DNA from: Sphingobacterium sp.
GTDB taxonomy: Bacteria; Bacteroidota; Bacteroidia; Sphingobacteriales; Sphingobacteriaceae
Reading direction: 5' to 3'
NCBI GenBank assembly: GCA_022712315.1
Contig: JALAGS010000116.1
Coordinates: 1 to 64,000, forward strand
DNA length: 64,000 nt
The notes beneath the pieces are model-generated. The model made no database searches. It had not been told where the DNA came from and saw nothing but the letters and a program-made list of their open reading frames with translations. This document shows, in pieces, positions 45,875 through 55,416 of this stretch. Made by a program: the position numbers and the translations under genes. Position 1 is the stretch's first letter. Each line of letters opens with the position of its first letter.

Positions 45875-47707
45875 ATGACGATCAAATCAGTATTAGTCAG
45901 TCTATCGCTGGCTGCTGCCGTGCAACAGGTGGTAGCACAGCAAGACACGGTACGGTATATAGGAAAGACATTATCCAATGTGGATTATCACCATGGACAG
46001 CTGACACCTGCTGTGGGTACGCACAATATCCAGGTATTTCGAGCAAACAGAGAATTTCCTGAATTGGCCGGCGGACATCACTTTACCTATAACCATCAGC
46101 CTTTCTTAGCGTATTGGAATGATACTTATTATTTACAGTTTCTGAGCAATCCTGTGGGGGAGCATATCGCGGAAGGAAAAACCTTGTTGTTAACATCAAA
46201 AGATGGTCGCAATTGGTCCAGCCCTATAGATCTATTCCCTACTTATCTGGTTCCAGAAGGCTTTACCAAGCCGGGACGAACTGATAAGGCCGGAAAAAAC
46301 CTGTATGCAATCATGCACCAGCGTATGGGCTTTTATCATGCAAAGAATGATAAATTGCTGACGCTTGCTTATTACGGTGTAGCCCTGGATGCCAAGGACG
46401 ATCCAAATGATGGGAATGGTCTTGGACGTGTCGTCCGGGAGATCCACAAAGATGGTAGCTTTGGGCCAATCTATTTTATTCACTTCAATGCCTCTTTCGA
46501 TGAGAAGGGTGCCAAATATCCTTTTTATAAAAAGAGCAAGGATAAGGCCTTTATACAAGCTTGTGACGAATTGCTGGGCACGCCACTCATGATGCAGCAA
46601 TGGGTAGAGGAGTCCGATCGAAACGATCCATTAATTCCTTTGCAGCGTCCGGTAAAAGCGTTTTCCTTTTATCATCTCAATGATGGAAGGGTCGTCGGTT
46701 TATGGAAGCATGCATTGACATCGGTGAGCAAGGACAATGGAAAAACCTGGCAATACTCACCGTTGCGCGCCCCCGGATTTGTGAACAGCAATGCAAAAAT
46801 CTGGGGACAAAAAACATCCGATGGGCGCTACGCAACAGTGTATAACCCATCGGAATTCAGATGGCCCCTAGCCGTATCAACCAGCAATGATGGTTTGAAC
46901 TATACCGATTTGTTATTGGTTAACGGTGAGATCACCACAATGCGTTATGGCGGTAACTATAAGTCTTATGGACCGCAATATGTTCGTGGTATCGTCGAAG
47001 GAAATGGCATGGTTCCCGATCGTAACATGTGGTTGACGTACAGTATGAACAAAGAAGATATTTGGACTGCTGTTGTACCTGTTCCGATCATTTCTACCGT
47101 AGAAGAGGCCGTGAACGATGATTTTTCGAAAAATGAAGGACAAGCCTATAACAACTGGAATATTTATAGTCCATTGTGGGCAAGTGCCAAGGTTGAAGGA
47201 AAAGCGTTGGTCTTGCGTGATAAAGATCCTTTTGACTATGCGAAGGCAGATCGTGTGATTCAATCGGCACAAAAAGGCACCATTGAATTTACCGTAACGC
47301 CACAACAAAATGATCATGGCTCTTTACAGATTGAGTTGGTGAATGATAGTGGCTTAGCAGCTGCGAGAATTATTATGGATAAAGATGGCATTATAAAAAA
47401 TAAAGCCGGGTACCGAAATGCTTCGTTGACGAAATATGAGGAGGGAAAAACGTATCACTTTGCATTGACTTTCGATGTGAGCACCCGCTCTTATCAAGTT
47501 GCCATTAACGGAGAGGATAAAGGGACAAAGTTATTTTTCCAACCGGTAAGTAATGTGAGCAAAGTGTCGTTCCGTACAGGCGATGTCAGAAGGTTTCCCA
47601 ATGCGGATACGGAAACAGATCAGGACTTTGATGTCGAAAATGCGGGAGCTTCGGTAAAAGAAGCCACTTATCAGATTACTTCGTTGAAAGCTCAAAAGCT
47701 GAAATAA
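45875..47707 (+). CDS. Exported beta-propeller protein with C-terminal lectin-like domain, family unassigned
   Basis: 610 residues after choosing the ATG at 45875, which directly follows the GH43 stop; the ORF track start lies 7 codons into that gene. The signal peptide is LVSLSLAAAVQQVVAQ. Residues about 35-400 carry sialidase/BNR-like blades (LLLTSKDGRNWSSPIDLFP, SVSKDNGKTWQYSPLR, VSTSNDGLNYTDLLLV). The last 190 residues look like a concanavalin-type sandwich (IEFTVTPQQNDHGSLQIELVND, YHFALTFDVSTRSYQVAINGEDKG). Sialic acid is not a plant sugar, so a keto-deoxy sugar such as Kdo or Dha, both in rhamnogalacturonan II, or another acidic residue is a possible target. Binding without catalysis is also possible. 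Confidence 0.75.
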   Translation: MTIKSVLVSLSLAAAVQQVVAQQDTVRYIGKTLSNVDYHHGQLTPAVGTHNIQVFRANREFPELAGGHHFTYNHQPFLAYWNDTYYLQFLSNPVGEHIAEGKTLLLTSKDGRNWSSPIDLFPTYLVPEGFTKPGRTDKAGKNLYAIMHQRMGFYHAKNDKLLTLAYYGVALDAKDDPNDGNGLGRVVREIHKDGSFGPIYFIHFNASFDEKGAKYPFYKKSKDKAFIQACDELLGTPLMMQQWVEESDRNDPLIPLQRPVKAFSFYHLNDGRVVGLWKHALTSVSKDNGKTWQYSPLRAPGFVNSNAKIWGQKTSDGRYATVYNPSEFRWPLAVSTSNDGLNYTDLLLVNGEITTMRYGGNYKSYGPQYVRGIVEGNGMVPDRNMWLTYSMNKEDIWTAVVPVPIISTVEEAVNDDFSKNEGQAYNNWNIYSPLWASAKVEGKALVLRDKDPFDYAKADRVIQSAQKGTIEFTVTPQQNDHGSLQIELVNDSGLAAARIIMDKDGIIKNKAGYRNASLTKYEEGKTYHFALTFDVSTRSYQVAINGEDKGTKLFFQPVSNVSKVSFRTGDVRRFPNADTETDQDFDVENAGASVKEATYQITSLKAQKLK

Positions 47708-49141
47708 ATGAGACGGTTTATTGTACATATAGCTTTACTGGTAGCCGGTTTTTCGGCAAAGGCGAATGTCATATTGCCGAATATTTTTGCGAATCACATG
47801 GTTTTGCAGCGCAACCAACCGGTCGCAATTTTTGGTTCAGCGAGCCCTGGCGAGCAGGTAAGCGTAGCTTTTCAAAACCAGTTGAAGACGACAGAAGCCG
47901 ATCAAAATGGTCGTTGGAAAGTTGAACTAAGAGCCATGCCGGCTAATGCGGTTGGACAGACGTTGACCATCAGGGGAAACAATACGATCGAGCTTAAAGA
48001 TGTTTTGGTCGGTGAAGTATGGTTGTGCTCGGGCCAATCGAATATGGAATACCAAATGCGTAAAATTGAGAAAGTTAAAGCTCCGTTGAGAGGTGCCTAT
48101 TTCCCTAAAAACGAAGTTTCCGAAGCAAACAATCCCAATATTCGAATTTTTTTAGTACGCCGAAAATTTCTGGCCAAGCCGGATGGCCAATATGAGGGCT
48201 GGGCTGTAGCCCGGGATTCGGCACTGCGTCAATTTTCTGCACCGGCCTATTTCTTCGGGAAAACGCTACAGCAAGAATTAGGTGTTCCTGTAGGCATTAT
48301 TTCATCAGCTGTGAGCGGCAGCAGAATCGAGCCCTGGTTCTCCGAAGAATATTGGACAAGTTCACCTTATCTGAAAGATAAAAAGAAAGAAGGCGATCCC
48401 GGTAAATTCTTTCATACAATGATTGAACCTTTGGCGCCTTATACCTTAAAGGGATTTATTTGGTACCAGGGGGAATCCAATACCTTTCTAAAAGAGAATA
48501 TTAGTTACAGTTATAAAATGAAGGCACTGATCGAAAATTGGCGGACCATTTGGGGAAATTCCAAATTACCGTTTTATTTTACAGAGATTGCGCCATTCTA
48601 TTATTCATTGGACGAAAAAGGTCATGTCCGTATGCCGAGAACAGTGTTGCCGGAATTTCGGGAAGCCCAAGATCTGGTTCTCCAACTACCGCATACAGCC
48701 CGTATCATTACGACAGATCTGGTCGATGATCCACACGATCTCCATCCAAACTATAAGTGGGAAATCGGCCGTCGCCATGCCTTCCAAGCTTTAAAATATG
48801 TCTATCATAAAAATATTGTAGCCGACGGTCCTGAACTAGAGGCCGTAAAATATCAAGGCAAAAAAGCGATGGTAAAATTGAGACATGCTGCCGGATTAAA
48901 GTCCGTAGACGGCAAGCCCTTAACATCATTTGAGGTTGCAGGTGAGGATGGCATCTTTTATCCAGCACAGGCTGCTATCAACGGACAGACAGTTGTACTT
49001 GAAAGTGACCAGGTACAACAGATCCGTCAGATCCGGTTCGGATGGGACGAAGCTGCCCAGCCCAACCTGGTGAATACCGCTGACCTGCCGGCCGCACCTT
49101 TTAGAACAAATAATCCATTACAACATATTAAATTGAAATAG
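47708..49141 (+). CDS. SGNH-type sialate O-acetylesterase-like carbohydrate esterase
   Basis: Exported esterase, 477 residues, start adjoining the previous stop. After a signal peptide (ALLVAGFSAKANV), LPNIFANHMVLQRNQPVAIFGSASPGE is the usual N-terminal beta domain of this family. The nucleophile Ser is in VWLCSGQSNMEY (about 107), the second block is FIWYQGESNT, and the catalytic Asp and His are in DPHDLHPNYKWEIGRR (about 341 and 344). These enzymes remove acetyl groups from sugars. Rhamnogalacturonan II and homogalacturonan are O-acetylated, so deacetylation before hydrolase action is the likely job here. Specificity between family members cannot be read from sequence. Confidence 0.9.
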   Translation: MRRFIVHIALLVAGFSAKANVILPNIFANHMVLQRNQPVAIFGSASPGEQVSVAFQNQLKTTEADQNGRWKVELRAMPANAVGQTLTIRGNNTIELKDVLVGEVWLCSGQSNMEYQMRKIEKVKAPLRGAYFPKNEVSEANNPNIRIFLVRRKFLAKPDGQYEGWAVARDSALRQFSAPAYFFGKTLQQELGVPVGIISSAVSGSRIEPWFSEEYWTSSPYLKDKKKEGDPGKFFHTMIEPLAPYTLKGFIWYQGESNTFLKENISYSYKMKALIENWRTIWGNSKLPFYFTEIAPFYYSLDEKGHVRMPRTVLPEFREAQDLVLQLPHTARIITTDLVDDPHDLHPNYKWEIGRRHAFQALKYVYHKNIVADGPELEAVKYQGKKAMVKLRHAAGLKSVDGKPLTSFEVAGEDGIFYPAQAAINGQTVVLESDQVQQIRQIRFGWDEAAQPNLVNTADLPAAPFRTNNPLQHIKLK

Positions 49142-49153
49142 TCTTTAGCGATC

Positions 49154-51931
49154 ATGAACTTGAAAACAAAAATAGCGTTATCCTTACTTTTTTTGGGGAC
49201 TATGGGATTGCATGTATCTGCCCAAAAAACAGCGAGCCAATACCTCTCTGGAACAGGAAAGGATGATGGTGTGTTATGGGATTTTTATGTGACCGAAGGC
49301 TTGAAAGCTGGGAAATGGACTAAAATACCAGTTCCCTCCAACTGGGAACAACAGGGTTTTGGGAAATATAATTACGGCTTTAATAAAGAGGCTGATAAAG
49401 GCAAAGAGGTCGGTCACTATAAATATAGATTTAATGTATCCGATGCCTGGAAAGATAGGCAGGTTCGGATAGTTTTTGAAGGTTCGATGACCGATACCGA
49501 AGTCAAGATCAATGGTAAGCTGGCCGGCGCTATCCATCAAGGATCATATTATGTTTTCAAATACGATATTACGAAGCTATTGAAATTTGGTGAAGAAAAT
49601 CTATTGGAGGTCCATGTTGCTAAGCATTCGGCAAACAAGTCGGTGAATGCGGCGGAACGGGAAGGTGACTTCTGGATTTTCGGCGGCATTTTTAGACCGG
49701 TCTATTTGGAGGCCCTGCCCCAGCATCATATTGAACGTGTTTCATTGGATGCAAAGGCCGATGGTACATTCCGGGCAAAAATAGCGACAGCGGGAGAGGC
49801 GGACGAAATTACGGTTCAACTGCTTGATGCAAAAGGAAAGAAATTTGGAAAACAGCTGAAAGCAAAGCTGTCAGACAAAAACAATTGGCTCGAGGGACAA
49901 TTTTCAGCTCCGCAATTATGGTCTGCAGAATTTCCGAACTTATATACAGCGCAATTTACCTTGTCGAAAAATGGTAAGGTACAGCACCAGCTGGAGCAAA
50001 AATTTGGTTTTCGAACCATAGAAGTCAAAGAACGTGATGGCGTTTATGTCAATGGCGTAAAGGTCCGATTTAAAGGGGTCAATCGGCATGCGTTCGTTCC
50101 GGAATCCGGACGGACGACGAGTAAAGAAGTTAGCATTGCCGATGTGAAGCTCATGAAGGAAATGAATATGAACGCTGTCCGAATGGCCCATTATCCACCA
50201 GACAATCATTTTCTGGCTGTCTGTGATTCATTGGGTTTATATGTCATGAACGAGATAGCGGGCTGGCACGGACACTACGATAAGGAAGTCGGTACTAAAT
50301 TATTGCGGGAGATGATGGTGGTATCCGAAAATAATCCGTCTGTTGTTTTCTGGGCAAATGGGAATGAAGGTGGGCATAATCCTGATTTTGACCCCATCTT
50401 CGCAGAAGAGGATATTCAAAAACGTGCTGTGATTTATCCTTGGGCCGTACATGACGGTTTTGAAACAACCCATTACCGGGAATATAACTATGGTATTGGT
50501 ACCTATGATCATGGGCATAATATCATTATGCCGACTGAGTTCTTGCATGGCATGTACGATGGTGGGCATGGTGCCGGATTAGAGGATTATTGGAAAGCGA
50601 TGCTTGCCAATCCCCTTGCTGCGGGTGGATTCTTGTGGGATTTTCGTGATCAGGGCATCGTCAGGACGGATAAAGGTGGTATCATAGATACTGACGGAAA
50701 TCGTGGTCCGGATGGTATTATTGGTCCGCATGGTGAAAAGGAAGGAAGTTTCTTTACTATTAAAGAAGTATGGAGTCCTATCTTCTTTGAAAAACGAGAA
50801 ATGACCAAAGGGTTTGATGGTTCGTTCCATATTGAAAATAGATATTCTTTTACCAATATTAATCAGTGTACATTTTCGTACGAACTCCGAAAGTTGGGTG
50901 GTTATGATGAAGTGAAAGCAACAAAAAGCGGAACGATTGTCGCTCCCAATATCCGTCCTGGTGATAAAGGGATTTTAAAAGTTGACTTTCCTACGGGTTG
51001 GGAGGACTTTGATGTCTTATATATTACCGCAAAAGATGTGCATCAACAGGAACTCTTCACCTGGAGCTTTCCAATTACATTGCCGAATCAGGTGGCAAGT
51101 AGCCTCCTGAAACCAAGCGGAACAGGGGATATTGCCGTACAGGAGACCGCGAATGCCTATCTGGTGAAAGCGAATGACATTAGCTATCAGATCAATAAGA
51201 CAAGCGGATTGCTGGAGCAGGTTCAAAATGCCAAAGGAGTAATTCCTTTCAAAAACGGGCCGGTTTTGCAGGAAGCGGCGACAAATTATAAGAATTTCAA
51301 ATTGGACCGTGAGGATGGAAAGGTGATTATCGCATCTACTTTTGATAAAAAAGATAGTTACAATACCTTGCGTTGGGAAATCCTTTCTTCGGGACAGTTG
51401 AAAATGCATGTTCAATATTTTCCTGAAAGTTATTTTACACGTTTTGTTGGGGTGAATTTCGATTTTCCAGAAGATCAAATCGAAGGTGTTGAATATCGAG
51501 GAATGGGCCCTTATCGGGTTTGGAAAAATCGGATGAAAGGGAATCAGTTTGGCGTTTGGAAAAAGAAGTACAATAACACGGCAACGGGCGAATCGCCATT
51601 CGAATATCCCGAATTTAAAGGGTACCATGCCAATATGTACTGGACCAAATTTATCGGAAAGGATCAAAGTTTCCGCGTGTTTACCGATCGGGAGGATGTG
51701 TTTCTGCGTTTATATACGCCAAAAGAACAGCAAGATACCGAATGGAAAAACATGGAACCTACTTTTCCGAAAGGCGATATTTCTTTTATGAATGGTATTT
51801 CAGCCATCGGCACGAAAACACAAAAGCCAGAAACGACCGGGCCTATGGGCATGAAGCACGTTTACTACGATTTTGAGAAGGAACCGAGCCGGGCGCTGCA
51901 TATGGTCCTCTATTTTGATTTTGAAAACTAA
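49154..51931 (+). CDS. Glycoside hydrolase family 2, beta-galactosidase/glucuronidase-like
   Basis: Exported retaining enzyme, 925 residues, signal peptide LSLLFLGTMGLHVSAQ. The jelly-roll domain has KIPVPSNWEQQGFGKYNYG and VRIVFEGSMTDTEVKINGKLAG. The barrel shows FKGVNRHAFVPESGR, MNMNAVRMAHYPPDNHFLAVCDSLGLYVMNE, the acid/base Glu in FWANGNEGGH (about 403) and the nucleophile Glu in IIMPTEFLHGMYDGGHG (about 461). A C-terminal beta domain similar to the beta-galactosidase small chain completes it. Architecture differs from the malectin-bearing GH2 at 27242. Candidate substrates are beta-galactosyl, beta-glucuronosyl or beta-arabinopyranosyl residues of pectin side chains. The stop overlaps the GH78 start (TAATG). 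Confidence 0.93.
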   Translation: MNLKTKIALSLLFLGTMGLHVSAQKTASQYLSGTGKDDGVLWDFYVTEGLKAGKWTKIPVPSNWEQQGFGKYNYGFNKEADKGKEVGHYKYRFNVSDAWKDRQVRIVFEGSMTDTEVKINGKLAGAIHQGSYYVFKYDITKLLKFGEENLLEVHVAKHSANKSVNAAEREGDFWIFGGIFRPVYLEALPQHHIERVSLDAKADGTFRAKIATAGEADEITVQLLDAKGKKFGKQLKAKLSDKNNWLEGQFSAPQLWSAEFPNLYTAQFTLSKNGKVQHQLEQKFGFRTIEVKERDGVYVNGVKVRFKGVNRHAFVPESGRTTSKEVSIADVKLMKEMNMNAVRMAHYPPDNHFLAVCDSLGLYVMNEIAGWHGHYDKEVGTKLLREMMVVSENNPSVVFWANGNEGGHNPDFDPIFAEEDIQKRAVIYPWAVHDGFETTHYREYNYGIGTYDHGHNIIMPTEFLHGMYDGGHGAGLEDYWKAMLANPLAAGGFLWDFRDQGIVRTDKGGIIDTDGNRGPDGIIGPHGEKEGSFFTIKEVWSPIFFEKREMTKGFDGSFHIENRYSFTNINQCTFSYELRKLGGYDEVKATKSGTIVAPNIRPGDKGILKVDFPTGWEDFDVLYITAKDVHQQELFTWSFPITLPNQVASSLLKPSGTGDIAVQETANAYLVKANDISYQINKTSGLLEQVQNAKGVIPFKNGPVLQEAATNYKNFKLDREDGKVIIASTFDKKDSYNTLRWEILSSGQLKMHVQYFPESYFTRFVGVNFDFPEDQIEGVEYRGMGPYRVWKNRMKGNQFGVWKKKYNNTATGESPFEYPEFKGYHANMYWTKFIGKDQSFRVFTDREDVFLRLYTPKEQQDTEWKNMEPTFPKGDISFMNGISAIGTKTQKPETTGPMGMKHVYYDFEKEPSRALHMVLYFDFEN

Positions 51932-54672
51932 TGAAAGCAGGAACTGTCATATCTATTGTAATGGTCTTCTTGTCGATCTTGTGGCATCAAGCTACAGCAC
52001 AGATCACTGTTGCAAACCTGCGGACTGAATTACGTTCGAATCCGATCGGTATAGATGTCATTGCTCCAAGACTGAGCTGGCAATTGCAGGGCAGTGAGCG
52101 GTCTATCCGACAAGAAGCCTATCAGGTACTTGTCGCTTCCTCACAAGAAAAACTGGATCAGAATATCGGCGATTTTTGGGATTCTGGGAAACAACTTTCG
52201 AATAATTCCAGGCATGTTATTTATGCAGGCAGCGCTCTGCAGAGCCGCATGGAAGTGTTCTGGAAAGTAAAAGTGTATACGAATAAGGGTGAAAGTAGCT
52301 GGTCTGAGCCGGCTGGTTGGACTATGGGACTGCTGTATTACAAGGATTGGACAGGACGCTGGATTGGTTTTGATCAGTATTTCCCATCAGACAATGAAAA
52401 GACTGGTCAATTGGCTGCCCGTTATTTCAGAAAGGAATTTACAACAACCAAGCAGATAAAACAGGGTACAGCCTATGTGATGGGGCTCGGACTTTATGAG
52501 TTATATATTGACGGCAAGAAGATAGGGGATCAAGTACTGGCTCCAGTGCCTACGGATTATACCAAAAACATTAAATATAATGTTTTGGATGTAACAAAAT
52601 CACTTTCGCAGGGTAAACATGCGCTTGGTGTCATTTTGGGAAATGGACGGTTTTATGCCATGCGTCAAACAAAACCTTATAAAGTAAAAACCTTTGGATT
52701 CCCAAAATTGCAGATGCAGCTTATGCTGACTTATACAGATGGTTCAACAGAGGTCATTAAGACCGATGATTCGTGGAAAGGAACGACCGAAGGACCCATA
52801 ACGGCAAATAACGAATATGACGGTGAGAATTATGATGCCAGAAAAGAACTAACGGGTTGGGCAAATCCGGATTATGACGATAAAACATGGTTAAAGGCTG
52901 CTTTTGTGCAGGAGCCCGGTGGCAATTATGAAGCGCAGTCGGAAGGTATGAAGGTGATGCGAGATATGGCACCAGTTTCGATCATCAAAAAGTCTGAAGG
53001 AAAATACATCCTTGATTTCGGACAGAATTTCTCGGGTTGGGTAAAGATGACGGTGTCCGGTACGCGTGGAACTGCGGTGACACTGCGTTTTGCAGAATCT
53101 TTGACGGAAGAAGGTGAATTATTTACGACCAATTTACGTGACGCGAAAGCAACGGACCATTATGTATTAAAAGGTGGCGGAAAGGAATCCTGGGAGCCGC
53201 GATTTACCTATCATGGATTTCGTTATGTCGAAGTCAGCGGCTATCCGGGTATAGCTTCAAAAAGTAATTTTGTTGGCCGCTTTGTCTACGACGATATACC
53301 CGATGCGGGAACTTTTGTGTCTTCCAACACACTCATCAATCAGATCCATCAAAATGCATGGTGGGGTATCGCTTCCAATTACAAAGGTATTCCGGTAGAT
53401 TGTCCACAACGCAATGAGCGTCAGCCCTGGTTGGGGGACCGTCCAGTTAGTGCATACGGTGAGAACTTCCTCTTTGATAACGCCAATTTTTATCATAAAT
53501 GGCTCGAAGATATTCGGCTGTCCCAAAAGGAAGATGGCGCGTTACCGGATGTTGCACCGGCCTTCTGGCGCTACTATAGTGATAATATCAGCTGGCCAGG
53601 AACATACCTATTTATCGCCGATATGCTCTATCAGCAGACTGGCGATCTGCGCATTTTGGAAAAACATTATCCGGCCATGAAAAAATGGATGGATTATATG
53701 CAGGCCCGTTATACAGGCCATGGTGGTATCATTACCAAAGATAGTTATGGAGATTGGTGCTTTCCACCGGTAACCGTCGAAGCCGGAAGAGGAAAGATCG
53801 CCGATAAAAAATATCCAAGCGCATTGATAGCGACATCTTATTACTATCATTTGCTACAAATGATGAGCCGATTTAGTGTCCTCGTCGGCAACGGACAGGA
53901 TCAAGCTAACTTTTTGGATCGTGCAGCGAAGATGAGAGTAGCATTCAATGCTGCGTTCTATCACGATGCAGGATATTATGGTAGCAATTCATTGACTGAT
54001 AATCTATTGGCGCTATCTTTTGGCTTAGTCGAAGATACAAACAAAGAAAAGCTCAGCAACCGGATTGTGGAGATTGTCGAAAAAGAAAATCGGGGGCATA
54101 TGAGTACAGGACTTATCGGAACACAATGGATTATGCGCACGCTGACCAAAATAGGTCGTGTGGATCTTGCCTATAAAATTGCAACCAATAAGACCTATCC
54201 TTCCTGGGGTTATATGGTCGAAAATGGGGCCACAACAATTTGGGAGTTGTGGAATGGCAATACAGCCCATCCCAAGATGAATTCACAAAATCATGTGATG
54301 ATGTTGGGCGATCTCTTGGTATGGCTCTATGAGGATTTGGCGGGTATCAAATCAAAGGAGCATGCCTTTCAGACTGTTGTCATGAAACCGCAGGTCGTAG
54401 CAGGGTTGGATCATGTGGATGCAAGCTACAAAAGTGTTTATGGAACCATTCAATCCAATTGGAGCAAAAGCAAATCGCTTTTTGAATGGAAGATTTCTAT
54501 TCCGGCCAATACCAAAGCAGAGATTTATCTGCCCACAACGGTACTGTCATCTATCCTGGAAAGCAACCGAAAATTAAAAAACGATAAAGATATTCAGATC
54601 CTACGACAGGAAAAATTAGGCACTTGGTTTATGATCGGATCCGGAGATTACCAGTTCAGCATTAAATTATAA
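51931..54672 (+). CDS. Alpha-L-rhamnosidase, GH78 (first copy)
   Basis: Exported inverting rhamnosidase, 913 residues, signal peptide near LSILWHQATAQ. N-terminal beta domains start VANLRTELRSNPIGIDVIAPRLSWQLQGSE. Further domains contain AYVMGLGLYELYIDGKKIGDQVLAP and the FGQNFSGWVKMTVSG motif. The (alpha/alpha)6 catalytic domain has DCPQRNERQPWLGDRP (about 489) with the general acid Glu and downstream Asp conserved, and the base Glu in GATTIWELWNGN (about 770). It releases alpha-linked L-rhamnose. It differs clearly from the second GH78 at 60306 in the active-site strip, so the two probably serve different linkages. Confidence 0.95.
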   Translation: MKAGTVISIVMVFLSILWHQATAQITVANLRTELRSNPIGIDVIAPRLSWQLQGSERSIRQEAYQVLVASSQEKLDQNIGDFWDSGKQLSNNSRHVIYAGSALQSRMEVFWKVKVYTNKGESSWSEPAGWTMGLLYYKDWTGRWIGFDQYFPSDNEKTGQLAARYFRKEFTTTKQIKQGTAYVMGLGLYELYIDGKKIGDQVLAPVPTDYTKNIKYNVLDVTKSLSQGKHALGVILGNGRFYAMRQTKPYKVKTFGFPKLQMQLMLTYTDGSTEVIKTDDSWKGTTEGPITANNEYDGENYDARKELTGWANPDYDDKTWLKAAFVQEPGGNYEAQSEGMKVMRDMAPVSIIKKSEGKYILDFGQNFSGWVKMTVSGTRGTAVTLRFAESLTEEGELFTTNLRDAKATDHYVLKGGGKESWEPRFTYHGFRYVEVSGYPGIASKSNFVGRFVYDDIPDAGTFVSSNTLINQIHQNAWWGIASNYKGIPVDCPQRNERQPWLGDRPVSAYGENFLFDNANFYHKWLEDIRLSQKEDGALPDVAPAFWRYYSDNISWPGTYLFIADMLYQQTGDLRILEKHYPAMKKWMDYMQARYTGHGGIITKDSYGDWCFPPVTVEAGRGKIADKKYPSALIATSYYYHLLQMMSRFSVLVGNGQDQANFLDRAAKMRVAFNAAFYHDAGYYGSNSLTDNLLALSFGLVEDTNKEKLSNRIVEIVEKENRGHMSTGLIGTQWIMRTLTKIGRVDLAYKIATNKTYPSWGYMVENGATTIWELWNGNTAHPKMNSQNHVMMLGDLLVWLYEDLAGIKSKEHAFQTVVMKPQVVAGLDHVDASYKSVYGTIQSNWSKSKSLFEWKISIPANTKAEIYLPTTVLSSILESNRKLKNDKDIQILRQEKLGTWFMIGSGDYQFSIKL

Positions 54673-54676
54673 CAAT

Positions 54677-55315
54677 ATGAAAAAGGTCTTATCAATTTTT
54701 ATACTAAGTCTACTGCTGAGGAGCCTGTATGCGCAGGACAATACAACGGAGCAGAAAAAATCGCAGGAGTGGACTGCAGAGCTCAAGCTTGCCAATCCGG
54801 CAAAAGAAGAAAAGATCAAAAGCCTGATCTTGAGTCATCTGATAGCCGTGAAAGAGTGGCACAATAGCCATCCGATTATTACTGTTCCAGCAGGAATAAA
54901 TCCGTACACGGGCGAAAAATTAAGTGATATAGACCGTTCCATTATTGCAGATTCAGCGCAGCCCGATTCTATACACAACAACTTGATGGCTGGTTTGCGT
55001 CAAGAGCTTGAAGAGCAACAGGTTGCTTTTATCTTGGACAAATACACGATCGGAAAAGTTGATTTCACCTTAAAAGGATATAAGGCAATTGTCCCAGATC
55101 TGACAGCAGTTGAGGAACAGACCATCCGTAAAAATTTAGAAGAAGCCCGCGAAAAAGCAATAGATTATAAAGGGATTAAGCAAGTTTCTGCCATTTTTGA
55201 AATTTACAAAAATAAATGTGAGGCTTACTTAAATGCCAACGGCCGCAACTGGCGTCAATTATTCAAAGATTATGTGGCAAAGGTAAAAGCCGAAAAAGAA
55301 AAGCAACAGAAATAG
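54677..55315 (+). CDS. DUF3826 family exported protein (second copy)
   Basis: 212-residue protein, signal peptide LSIFILSLLLRSLYAQ. Helical throughout, with PAKEEKIKSLILSHLIAVKEWHNSH, EELEEQQVAFILDKYTIGKVDFTLKGYKAIVPDLTAVEEQTI and a basic C-terminus. The pattern parallels the first copy at 30905: a Thr/Gly-containing strand, then P-x-L-T followed by acidic helix and a Y-L-x-x-x-G segment. Function unknown. It is 4 bp after GH78, far from SusC, which argues against an obligate role in the importer and favours an enzyme or binding protein acting with the exo-hydrolases. Two copies in one locus are unusual. Confidence 0.78.
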   Translation: MKKVLSIFILSLLLRSLYAQDNTTEQKKSQEWTAELKLANPAKEEKIKSLILSHLIAVKEWHNSHPIITVPAGINPYTGEKLSDIDRSIIADSAQPDSIHNNLMAGLRQELEEQQVAFILDKYTIGKVDFTLKGYKAIVPDLTAVEEQTIRKNLEEAREKAIDYKGIKQVSAIFEIYKNKCEAYLNANGRNWRQLFKDYVAKVKAEKEKQQK

Positions 55316-55355
55316 ACTTGAGTTTACCAAATCAATTCCAATCAAAAACAAACAT

Positions 55356-55396
55356 CGTATGCGTTGGTAGGGGAAAAACCAGTTAAGATGCATACG
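55356..55396 (+). other. Inverted repeat in the spacer before the sialidase-fold gene
   Basis: CGTATGC (55356-55362) and GCATACG (55390-55396) flank a 27-nt centre in the only sizeable spacer (101 bp) of the 40-63 kb block. It may mark an internal regulatory or RNA processing site. No promoter consensus is evident. Confidence 0.3.
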
Positions 55397-55416
55397 TATA
55401 AAATATCGATAAACAG

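Noticed and set aside
51017-51667. 216-codon open frame antisense to the GH2 gene
   Set aside because: It lies fully inside a gene with intact GH2 domains on the other strand, has no recognisable domain and no control signals; it is a shadow frame.
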